Shown: piece after piece, positions 1 to 10,505 of the stretch | Position numbering within the stretch: the stretch's first letter is position 1 | Layout: each line of letters begins with the position of its first letter | NCBI RefSeq assembly: GCF_026914265.1 | Contig: NC_069129.1 | Span: 25,837,650 to 25,901,649, forward strand | Reading direction: 5' to 3' | Origin: Mya arenaria | Lineage: Eukaryota > Mollusca > Bivalvia > Myida > Myidae | DNA: 64,000 nt | Notes under the pieces: model-generated | What the model was told of the DNA's origin: nothing | Databases searched by the model: none | The model's input: the letters and a program-made list of their open reading frames with translations, nothing else | Made by a program: the position numbers and the translations under genes

Positions 1-110
1 ATGTCATATTTTCAACACTATTCATCTATGAAGTTATTACAATAGATATACATATATAAAGGCTATTCTTCACCCGGTATCACATGTAACTAACTACTAA
101 ATAAGTGCAC

Positions 111-3100
111 TCATGGACATATTCTAATGCTACTGTGACATACTGACACGTCATGGACATATTCTAATGATACTTTGATGTACTGACTCTTCATGGACAG
201 ATTCTTATGCTACTGTGACATACTGACACGTCATGGACAGATTCTAATGATAATTTGATGTACTGACTCCTCATGGACAGATTCTTATGCTACTGTGACA
301 TACTGACTCCTCATGGACAGATTCCAATGATACTTTGATGTACTGACTCCTCATGGACAGATTCCAATGATACTTTGATGTACTGACTCCTCATGGACAG
401 ATTCTAATAATACTTTGATGTACTGACTCCTCATGGACATATTCTAATGATACTTTGACAAACTGACACGTCATGGACAGATTCTTATGATACTTTGATG
501 TACTGACTCTTCATGGACAGATTCTTATGCTACTGTGACATACTGACACCTCATGGACAGATTCTAATGATACTTTGATGTACTGACTCTTCATGGACAT
601 ATTCTTATGCTACTGTGACATACTGACACGTCATGGACAGATTCTTATGATACTTTGATGTACTGACTCTTCATGGACAGATTCTTATGCTACTGTGACA
701 TACTGACACCTCATGGACAGATTCTTATGATACTTTGATGTACTGACTCTTCATGGACAGATTCTTATGCTACTGTGACATACTGACACGTCATGGACAT
801 ATTCTAATGATACTTTGATGTACTGACTCTTCATGGACAGATTCTTATGCTACTGTGACATACTGACACCTCATGGACAGATTCTTATGATACTTTGATG
901 TACTGACTCTTCATGGACAGATTATTATGCTACTGTGACATACTGACACGTCATGGACAGATTCTAATGATAATTTGATGTACTGACTCTTCATGGACAG
1001 ATTCTTATGCTACTTTGACATACTGACACGTCATGGACAGATTCTAATGATACTTTGATGTACTGACACGTCATGGACAGATTCTAATGATAATTTGATG
1101 TACTGACTCTTCATGGACAGATTCTTATGCTACTGTGACATACTGACACGTCATGGACAGATTCCAATGATAATTTGATGTACTGACTCTTCATGGACAG
1201 ATTCTTATGCTACTGTGACATACTGACACGTCATGGACAGATTCTTATGATACTTTGATGTACTGACTCTTCATGAACAGATTCTTATGCTACTGTGACA
1301 TACTGACACGTCATGGACAGATTCTAATGATAATTTGATGTACTGACTCCTCATGGACAGATTCTTATGCTACTGTGACATACTGACTCCTCATGGACAG
1401 ATTCTAATGCTACTGTGACATACTGACACGTCATGGACAGATTCTTATGATAATTTGATGTACTGACTCTTCATGGACAGATTCTTATGCTACTGTGACA
1501 TACTGACACGTCATGGACAGATTCTTATGATAATTTGATGTACTGACTCTTCATGGACAGATTCTTATGCTACTGTGACATACTGACACCTCATGGACAG
1601 ATTCTTATGATACTTTGATGTACTGACTCTTCATGGACAGATTCTTATGCTACTGTGACATACTGACACGTCATGGACAGATTCTAATGATAATTTGATG
1701 TACAGACTCTTCATGGACATATTCTAATGCTACTGTGACATACTGACACGTCATGGACAGATTCTAATGATAATTTGATGTACTGACTCTTCATGGACAG
1801 ATTCTTATGCTACTGTGACATACTGACACGTCATGGACAGATTCTAATGATAATTTGATGTACTGACTCTTCATGGACAGATTCTTATGCTACTGTGACA
1901 TACTGACACGTCATGGACAGATTCTAATGATAATTTGATGTACTGACTCTTCATGGACAGATTCTTATGCTACTGTGACATACTGACACGTCATGGACAG
2001 ATTCTAATGATAATTTGATGTACTGACTCCTCATGGACAGATTCTTATGCTACTGTGACATACTGACTCCTCATGGACAGATTTCAATGATACTTTGATG
2101 TACTGACTCCTCATGGACAGATTCCAATGATACTTTGATGTACTGACTCCTCATGGACAGATTCTAATAATACTTTGATGTACTGACTCCTCATGGACAG
2201 ATTCTAATGATACTTTGATGTACTGACTCATCATGGACAGATTTTAATGATACTTTGATGTACTGACACGACATGGACAGATTCTAATGATACTTTGATG
2301 TACTGACTCCTCATGGACAGATTCTTATGCTACTGTGACATACTGACTCCTCATGGACAGATTCTAATGATAATTTGATGTACTGACTCCTCATGGACAG
2401 ATTCTTATGCTACTGTGACATACTGACTCCTTATGGACAGATTCTAATGATACTTTGATGTACTGACTCCTCATGGACAGATTCTTATGCTACTGTGACA
2501 TACTGACACCTCATGGACAGATTCTAATGATAATTTGATGTACTGACTCCTCATGGACAGATTCTTATGCTACTGTGACATACTGACTCCTCATGGACAG
2601 ATTCTAAAGATACTTTGATGTACTGACTCCTCATGGACAGATTCTAATGATACTTTGATGTACTGACTCATCATGGACAGATTTTAATGATACTTTGATG
2701 TACTGACACGACATGGACATATTCTTATGATACTTTGATGTACTGACACGTCATGGATAGATTCTAATGAAACTTTGATATACTGACTCCTCATGGACAG
2801 ATTTTAATGATACTTTGATGTACTGACACGACATGGACAGATTCTAATGATACTTTGATGTACTGACACGACATGGACATATTCTTATGATACTTTGATG
2901 TACTGACACGTCATGGACAGATTCTAATAATACTTTGATGTACTGACTCCTCATGGACAGATTCTAATGATACTTTGATGAACTGACTCCTCATGGACAG
3001 ATTCTAATGATACTTTGATGCACTGACTCATCATGGACAGATTTTAATGATACTTTGATGTACTGGCACGACATGGACATATTCTTATGATACTTTGATG

Positions 3101-4380
3101 TACTGACACGTCATGGACAGATTCTAATAATACTTTGATGTACTGACTTCTCATGGACAGATTCTAATGCTACTTTGATGTGCTGACTCCTCATGGACAG
3201 ATTCTAATGCTACTTTGATGTGCTGACTCCTCATGTACAGATTCTAATGCTACTTTGATGTGCTGACTCCTCATGGACAGATTCTAATGCTACTTTGATG
3301 TACTGACTCATCATGGACAGATTCTAATGCTACTTTGATGTGCTGACTCCTCATGGACATATTCTAATGCTACTTTGATGTGCTGACTCCTCATGTACAG
3401 ATTCTAATGCAACTTTGATGTACTGACTCCTCATGGACAGATTCTAATGATACTTTGATGTGCTGACTCCTCATGGACAGATTCTAATGCTACTTTGATG
3501 TGCTGACTCCTCATGGACAGATTCTAATGCTACTTTGATGTGCTGACTCCTCATGTACAGATTCTAATGCTACTTTGATGTGCTGACTCCTCATGGACAG
3601 ATTCTAATGCTACTTTGATGTGCTGACTCCTCATGGACAGATTCTAATGCTACTTTGATGTGCTGACTCCTCATGGACAGATTCTAATGCTACTTTGATG
3701 TGCTGACTCCTCATGGACAGATTCTAATGCTACGTTGATGTGCTGACTGCTCATGGACAGATTCTAATGATACTTTGATGTGCTGACTCCTCATGGACAT
3801 ATTCTAATGATACTTTGATGTAGTGACACGTCATGGGCAGATTCTACTGATACTTTGATGTACTGACACGTCATGAACATATTCTAATGATACTTTGATG
3901 TGCTGACTCCTCGAGGACAGATTCTAATGATACTTTGATGTGCTGACTCCTCATGAACATATTCTAATGCTACTTTGATGTGCTGACTCCTCATGTACAG
4001 ATTCTAATGCTACTTTGATGTGCTGACTCCTCATGGACAGATTCTAATGCTACTTTGATGTGCTGACTCCTCATGGACAGATTCTAATGCTACTTTGATG
4101 TGCTGACTCCTCATGGACAGATTCTAATGATACTTTGATGTGCTGACACGACATGAACATATTCTAATGATACTTTGATGTACTGACACGTCATGGACAG
4201 ATTATAATAATACTTTATGTAGTGACACATCATGGACAGATTTTAATGATATTTTGGTGTACTGACACGTCATGGACAGATTCTAATGATACTTTGATGT
4301 ACTGACACGTCATGGACATATTGTTATATAACTTTGACATAATAGCATGTCATGGACATATTCTAATGATACTTCGACCT
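111..4380. repeat. 40-bp satellite array with dimeric higher-order structure
   Basis: About 107 head-to-tail copies of a 40-bp unit beginning tcatggacag. From about 111 to 2600 two unit types mostly alternate: one contains attcttatgctactgtgaca and the other attctaatgataatttgatg. This gives an 80-bp higher-order repeat. From about 2600 the second type dominates, and from about 3150 to 4140 a third variant (tgctgactcc with tgctactttg) takes over in a nearly homogeneous block. The last few units (4200-4380) are degenerate, including indels. Both borders lie inside the window, so this is a discrete array. I see no coding potential in it. Confidence 0.97.
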
Positions 4381-4880
4381 CATAACATTTTAATTGGATG
4401 GATAGTATGACATTATTTAGACCAAAGTTCGTAGAGTTGTACTTAACCACATACTAAATAGGCTGTGTTTTTCATTTCAAACAAAAGAAGATCAAACGTG
4501 TAATTGCATACTAACAGTGTAATAGAAAAGGATAACTTCAACGCAACACGTTATCTCGACATTAAAATACATCAGTTTGATAATACCTTGACATTTAGAC
4601 GTACAAGTCCGAATGATAACATAAGTGCTTGGCGTCAAAAAGGATTTACCCCTTCGCTCCATTTCCCCCCGTTTTATCAAGTGTTGACACTTGAAGTAAA
4701 TGAACAAGCTCATTTGGCATTTTACCAGAGCAGGGCTTGTGGGCTTAAGCTAATTTCGACAAATGAGACAACATGGTATTATTACATAAAAGGTTATAAC
4801 GTGTTAAAGAATACAATGCTCAATTGACAAAACAAGAAAAATATTCGAAGTATGATTAGCTACTTCAAAGGACATGACAT
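4381..4880. other. unassigned spacer between two satellites
   Basis: No recognisable gene or repeat. An open frame at 4504-4827 on + has no ATG-defined signal, domain or splice context and overlaps an open frame on the other strand. It is probably chance. Confidence 0.4.
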
Positions 4881-5830
4881 TTCCTCAGCATAGACCAGCT
4901 AAAACATACCCTCAGCATTACCCAGCTAGAGTGTTAACTTAGCATTAACCAGCTAGAGTGTACCCTTAGCATTAACCAGTTAGAGTGTACCCTCAGCATT
5001 AACCAGCTAGAGTGTACCCTCAGCATTAACCAGCTAGAGTGTTAACTTAGCATTAACCAGCTAGAGCGTACCCTTAGCATTAACCAGCTAGAGCGTACCC
5101 TAAGCATTAACCAGCTAGAGCGTTCCATCAGGATAAACCAGCTAGAGTGTACCCTCAGCATTAACCAGCTAGAGCGTTCCATCAGGATAAACCAGCTAGA
5201 GTGTACCCTCAGCATAAACCAGATAGAGTGTTTCCTCAGCATTAACCAGCTAGAGCATTTCTCATTATAGACCAGCTAGAGCGTTCCATCAGGATACACC
5301 AGGTACAACCTTTCCTTAGCATAAATCAGCTAGAGCGTTTCCTCAGCATAAACCAGCTAGAGTGTTTCCTCAGCATAAACCAGCTAGAGTGTTTCCTCAG
5401 CATAATCCAGCTAGAGTGTTTCCTCAGCATAAACCAGCTAGAGTGTTTCCTCAGCATAAATCAGCTAGAGTGTTTCCTCAGCATTAACCAGCTAGAGCAT
5501 TTTCTCAGCATAAAAAGCTAGATTGTGTCCTCTGCAAAGACCAGATAGAGCTTTTATTCAGCATTAACCAGCTAGAGCGTTTCCTCACCCTAAACCAGCA
5601 CAAGCGTTTCCTCACCCTAAACCAGCTAGAGCGTTCCCTCGGCATAAAAAGTTAGAGTGTTCTGGTATAGACCAGCTAGAGCGTTTCCACAGCATAGACT
5701 TTCTAGAGCGTTTCCTCCGCATAAACAATCTAGAACGTTTCCACAGCATTAACCAGATAGAGCGTTCCCTTAACATAAACAATCTAGAGCATTTCCTCAG
5801 TATAAACCAGCTAGAGTGTTTCCTCAGCAA
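4881..5830. repeat. 27-bp minisatellite
   Basis: About 35 tandem copies of a 27-bp unit (ccagctagagtgtttcctca plus gcataaa), with variants such as gcgttccatcaggata. Because 27 is a multiple of three, parts of the minus strand stay open as repeats of an MLRKHSSWF-like peptide. The unit itself explains this without a gene. Confidence 0.93.
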
Positions 5831-6045
5831 AATGCATATGCATAGTAGACGGACGTAAATTTCACAAAAAAAATCTGATACAACTTATATTAATTGATCA
5901 TTAATTATTTTGATAATCTATATCTCAAAATATGGTTATATGTTTTTTGTTCAATTATTACATTAATATTTCATATATCAAATAATATTTACACCTCAAC
6001 TTCCATTCCCTAAATGAACTGCCTTTTGCGTTCATCAATCGATTA

Positions 6046-6190
6046 ACCGTCTCCGTGGCCTACTGGTTTAGCGTCCGCCTACGGAGCGGGAGGTCGTGGG
6101 TTCGATCCCTGGTCGCGTCATACCAAAAGACGTTAAAAGTTGGTACAAGTAGCTCCCATGCATGGCGTTCGGCAGTAAAAGGACTTCACA
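6046..6190 (+). repeat. tRNA-headed SINE, family A, 3'-truncated copy
   Basis: The start resembles a tRNA-Arg: a box A-like segment (gtggcctactggttt), an anticodon loop ctacgga (ACG), and a box B ggttcgatccc. A shared body follows (gcgtcataccaaaagacg, then ttaaaagttggtacaagtag). The same body recurs at 23170-23625 and 27541-27790. This copy loses similarity after about 6180. Confidence 0.8.
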
Positions 6191-7564
6191 CACTTTGACC
6201 AGCCCAATTGCGTTCATACCCCGAATATGACATCTATCCCGCAATTCATTCCTTAACACAGAACGAGGCAGGCTTGCAAGCATTTGTAAACGCTTTTACT
6301 AATCTTGTGTTTTGCTTGATTGTCATCAATCGGAGCTCCTCGGCCATTTTTATCGAAAACAACCTCGGATGTATATATGGACGGTTTACAATATCAGAAA
6401 TCGGGTCTTTTAAAGTCCGCTGCAAGTAGATCGCGTTGTAAGTTAATTTAGCCGTTAAACATAATGACTTAACTCTTGGAAATCTTAATTATGTTTGCAA
6501 TTATACACTTCACTGGCAATCAATTTAAACTTAGATCAACAAATACAAGCTAAAACACTACATTTAATTAATGATATATTTAAAAAAATTACGAACTACT
6601 TCTACTGATGCACAGGCAATACCACGGTGGAGAACCCACGTGACTTATTTGGTAAAGTGCACGGCAACAAATGTCAACAAGTCTCGATTCAGGTAAGGTT
6701 TTTAAAGATAACTTTCTTAATATTTGGAGAATTTTTGTGAAATAAAGACCATAAACCCCGCATTTAAGAGCTCCATCCACGGTAATAAAGAACGTTCTCT
6801 AATATCCTAAAGTTTTCCTGAAAATCTTGACCAACTGATTTCTCAGAGTTGAAATCTAAGGCAAAGTACACGGCTTTTGACAAATCTATCGGTTTACTTC
6901 ATGCTATCCGTAAATAATTCATACAAAAATCTTATTTTAAGCAAATTTTATGTATTTTAAAGTTTTCAGCGTGTATTGTTGAACTTCTTATAGTTATTTA
7001 AAAGGCGAACACCAAATTGATAAAGTACACGGACATTTTAGGTTTGATAAAGTACACGGTCGTACAACCGTCAGTGTATATACTCATTATTTCACTGACT
7101 GGTGCTAAAACGAGTTATTATAAGTATATTTATTATTTCTATTCTTCAAATTCATTATTGAACATTGCTCCATGTTTGAAAAGACGCATGTAATGGAGTG
7201 GCAAGTGAAGAATGAACGCGTTTTAACAGACCGACAGAGTCGCCTAAATGATGGGCTCATTTTCATGAATCATGGAAACATGTGTTATCACACTAAAATT
7301 CAGTCCCGTATTTTAACAATATATTCGTAATTGACATATAAAGGGCTTGAAGTTTTTGTAAAGGGTGTTCCACTTCTTTTTCGTATCGTATATGTAAAAC
7401 GTGTTTGTATTCATTATACATGGTAAACAGTAACACATAACTGCTTAATAACTCTTCATTTTGTCAATTTTGAGAAAGAAAGGTGTTCTTGTACTTTTAA
7501 TGTCTTCGATTGCTAGCTTATTTGAAAGACTTATACTTTTGTGATATTTGTTTCATTTCAGAAT

Positions 7565-8144
7565 ATGAAGACTCCGACTTTATGCAAAGAATGCGGAATG
7601 GCATTTCAAAATAATAATAAAAAAACACATCTAGTAGACCACGATAGAAGGCATTCTGGTCGATTGCCATCGTTTTTGCGGGAAAGTGTTTACACAGACA
7701 CAGGTTAGTTTTTAGCTTTATTTTTTTCGCCGAGAAATAAGAATATACTAACAGTTATACTTTTATTACGACTCCCCTCGTGTAGAGGTTAAGATTTGCC
7801 GTCGTCTGACTGTGTTTTCAACGTTTTTAGGGGTGGCGTTTTTCACATACCGGGTAATAATGTGGTCCATGTTTCAGTGGACAGGGTCGTTCAGTTTTAT
7901 GGTGCTAATTACACGATCAAACACTCATTGCGTGGCAGTGATATAGTGCTTTTTTATAAATTATATTCAAGTACTGACATTGCCAGCAATTCTCGCTAAC
8001 TTGTGACAGTACATGTCTTTTTTTATAGGTGCAGCAATCACGGCGAGACAAAGTTGCACGTTTGCAAATAGTGTGGCAAAACTGACCTTGCAAAACTTGA
8101 AGATACACGAAAGACGCGAAAGCGGCCAATTGAAGATAACCTAG
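7565..8144 (+). pseudogene. two-exon C2H2 zinc-finger fragment carried in the transposon
   Basis: An exon-like block 7562-7703 is preceded by tttcatttcag and followed by gttagt. From the ATG at 7565 it encodes a finger CKECGMAF... with histidines in HLVDHDRRH and the linker-like HSGR. A second block starts after ttttttatag at 8029. It joins in frame and continues to a TAG at 8142, encoding a finger-like stretch ending LKIHERRESGQ with the second histidine lost. The joined product would be 84 residues. Alternative reading of the second block gives HVCK-stop-CGK, so it is degraded. It may be a captured host gene piece or a remnant of the element's own DNA-binding protein. Confidence 0.5.
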
Positions 8145-8212
8145 GGTGTGTTTGGGTTCAAATTGGGTGACACGACCAATCTCAGTGACCAGATTTCTAC
8201 TAGACACAGGGG

Positions 8213-8299
8213 TATGCCACGTCACAAATGTCTACAGTGTCGCTCAGCATTCAAGTTCAAATCTGGACTCAGCAGGCAATTTAAGGCGAAACACACCTA
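8213..8299 (+). pseudogene. third C2H2 finger remnant in the transposon
   Basis: A short frame, ATG 8213 to TAA 8297-8299, reads KCLQCRSAFKFKSGLSRQFK then AKH. The two cysteines, the central Phe and Leu and the last histidine of a C2H2 finger are present. The first histidine is replaced by Phe. It is in a different frame from the preceding finger exons and no full splice path was found. Confidence 0.4.
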
Positions 8300-9784
8300 A
8301 TCATGACACATTGAAAGATTACAATGGTCTAGTTTGAAGTGCATTCAAGTATGTTGCCGAGTTAAAATAACGTTTTCATGAGTTTAACATTTTATTAAGA
8401 TAAATAGCAAAACGTACTGTTACCAAATGGTGCTCTTTCAAAATGTTCGTTTGTCTTACAGTACTGAAAAAATGCAGTGTAAAAATAGTATGAAAACGGA
8501 TTGAGCATAAAACATTTTCACAAGGTTTAGAGATGCATTGTTGTCATTTTCCCATTTATTTTCTATAAACTCTTAACTGCGTGTATCTTATATAATTCAG
8601 CAAGCTTTGAAACACAATTATTTTGTAATCACATTTCAGCCTTTAGTCTAGAACATTCTAATGTTCCATGCTCAGCTCTTATCTAGATGTTCAAGTCTTA
8701 GTCCTAGCCTGTAAGTTGGTAATATAGTGTGCTCTCATTCCTCCTTGCTGTTTCCCATCTAACTCTGAGCCTCCATCTTTACAACGAGTTCCTGTCTGTA
8801 TTGTTCGAAAGACCGCAGTTTTACTGATGTAGATCAGATAATATTTGCTTTAAATGTGGAAATATATATAAACTAAATGTGATGTGCAAAACACATCAAA
8901 ATAGGAACATTCATGAAATTTATAATCACCACAAACGGGCCGCTAATTACAGAGATGTTTTATTCGCCGTCAGTCCAGAGGGTAATTTATAAGTAAAACT
9001 ATCTGATTTTTGAAGAAATGTATGTATGATTCTGTATTGATCTGCATATTTAAAAGTAATCGAACTTATAATGGCAGACTTTCTCTTAAATTATTCCATA
9101 GACTATCTTTCAACTCCTCATTAAATATGATTGCTAAATATTTAGTTATTTAGGTGTGCGTTATAATGCAAAATTTATTGTTACAACTTAGATAAAAACT
9201 AAACACTATACATTCTGACTTCACGAATAGAAAATGCTTATATAACGATTAGTTTGTAAACCGCACTCTACTTTCAAACATAAACTAAAATGACCGTGTA
9301 CTTTATCATCCTAAAATGTCCGTGTACTTTATCAATTTGGTTTTAGTTCATTTTTACCTTTGAAATAACTAGAAGTTAAACAATACACGCTGAAAACTTT
9401 AAAATACATAAAATTTGCTTAAAATAAGATTTTTGTATGAATTATTTACGGCTTACATGAGGTAAACCGATTGATTTGTCAAAAGCCGTGTACTTTGCCT
9501 TAGATTTCAACTCTGAGAAATCAGTTGGTCAAGATTTTTAGAAAAACTTTAGGATATTAGAGAAAGTTTTTTATTACCGTCGATAGAGCTCTTAAATGCG
9601 GGGTTTATGGACTTTATTTCACAAAAATTCTCCAAATATTAAGAAAGTTATCTTTAAAAACCTTACCTGAATCGAGACTTGTTGACATTTGTTGCCGTGC
9701 ACTTTACCAAATAAGTCACGTGGGTTATCCACCGTGAATACATCCAGGTTGTTTTCGATAAAAATGGCCGAGGAGTTCCGAATA

Positions 9785-10505
9785 AAATGTCATAGCCCTA
9801 ACCCTACCCATTTGTATTTTGTTTTGTATACATGCACTTATTATACGGTATGGAAATATTTGCTCTACATATCTTAGTTGCTCCCTTGAAGCTATACAAT
9901 CTTTACGAACTCTAACTAGTTCACTAGCAATCCTTGTGATTTGAACTTCCTTTATCAAATTACGTGTTTAATAAAAAAAATCCCCGACTGCGTTTAAGGA
10001 TTATTTAAATATCCAATTCAATATTGCAATATATTGCGTCCATATAAAAAACTGTTTTCTATGCGTGACTTCAATTTAATCGATAATATGAAAACGACAA
10101 GGAGGTTGGTTAAACAAATAGTTTATAAACATTAAACTGGACCATAAAGGTAATGTAAATGGGACATATCCACAAATATTCTTTCTTATATTTCTATAAT
10201 TGGTTGTTTATTAATGTATTTTTACATTATTATTATTTCTTTTTTTAATGCAATAATATATCTAAATTGTATTGCGTGGATGCATTTTACCGAAGTTATA
10301 TACGCTAATGCACTTAATTTATATTTTAACCTACGTATTTAGAACACGATTCTTGCTTTATCATAACATGAACTATTAAGTTATTATATTAAATAGTAAT
10401 ATTTATAAATATTTTATTGTGTTGGTGTTTTTCATACTTGGATTTAAAGTACACAAAATGCAATGAATTGAATTGGATTAATTCGTCGGTTTTCAGAGAA
10501 AAAAG
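9785..10505. other. AT-rich 5' flank of the first Toll-like receptor gene
   Basis: No coding segment recognised. A possible 3' splice site (cggttttcag, ending 10496) lies ten bases before the receptor ATG, so a 5'-UTR intron may end here, as in many invertebrate TLR genes. No confident TATA box or other promoter element was picked out. Confidence 0.4.

Larger units (their letters stand above)
6623..9736. mobile_element. 3.1-kb DNA transposon with ~440-bp terminal inverted repeats
   Basis: Left arm 6623-7061 and right arm 9292-9736 are inverted copies, roughly 95% alike by eye. Both begin CACGGTGG. The element is flanked by AATAC on both sides (6618-6622 and 9737-9741), a 5-bp target duplication. 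Removing the element plus one AATAC restores the MITE that hosts it. Among known superfamilies a 5-bp duplication with CAC termini best fits Transib/RAG-like elements, whose ends read CACWATG or CACAGTG. No transposase is visible in the 2.2-kb interior, so it would be non-autonomous. The motif aaagtrcacgg recurs near both ends. The interior carries decayed zinc-finger exons. Confidence 0.85.
6327..9784. mobile_element. MULE-like MITE copy 1, split by a nested transposon
   Basis: The left end (cggagctcctcggccatttt, from 6331) and right end (gttccg, ending near 9780) are inverted repeats of about 43 bp. They match the ends of the intact 338-bp MITE at 24197-24534, which lies in the opposite orientation. 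The internal sequence 6375-6617 also matches that copy. The last stretch is displaced about 3.1 kb because another element sits inside (6623-9736). A degenerate 9-bp flanking duplication (gattgtcat against aaatgtcat) fits the perfect 9-bp duplication seen at the intact copy. The MULE assignment rests on duplication length and is an inference. Confidence 0.8.

Noticed and set aside
1..4380. CRISPR-like appearance of regular repeats
   Set aside because: Units are directly adjacent with no unique spacers, and the surrounding genes are animal.
4504..4827. 107-residue + frame
   Set aside because: Begins with a non-ATG codon, lacks domain or splice support, and overlaps an equally long antisense frame.
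5042..5830. Minus-strand frames with MLRKHSSWF-like peptide repeats
   Set aside because: Product of the 27-bp minisatellite, not of selection for a protein.
6061..6120. A possible tRNA-Arg gene
   Set aside because: Head of a SINE: the stems are imperfect and the downstream body recurs at two other sites.
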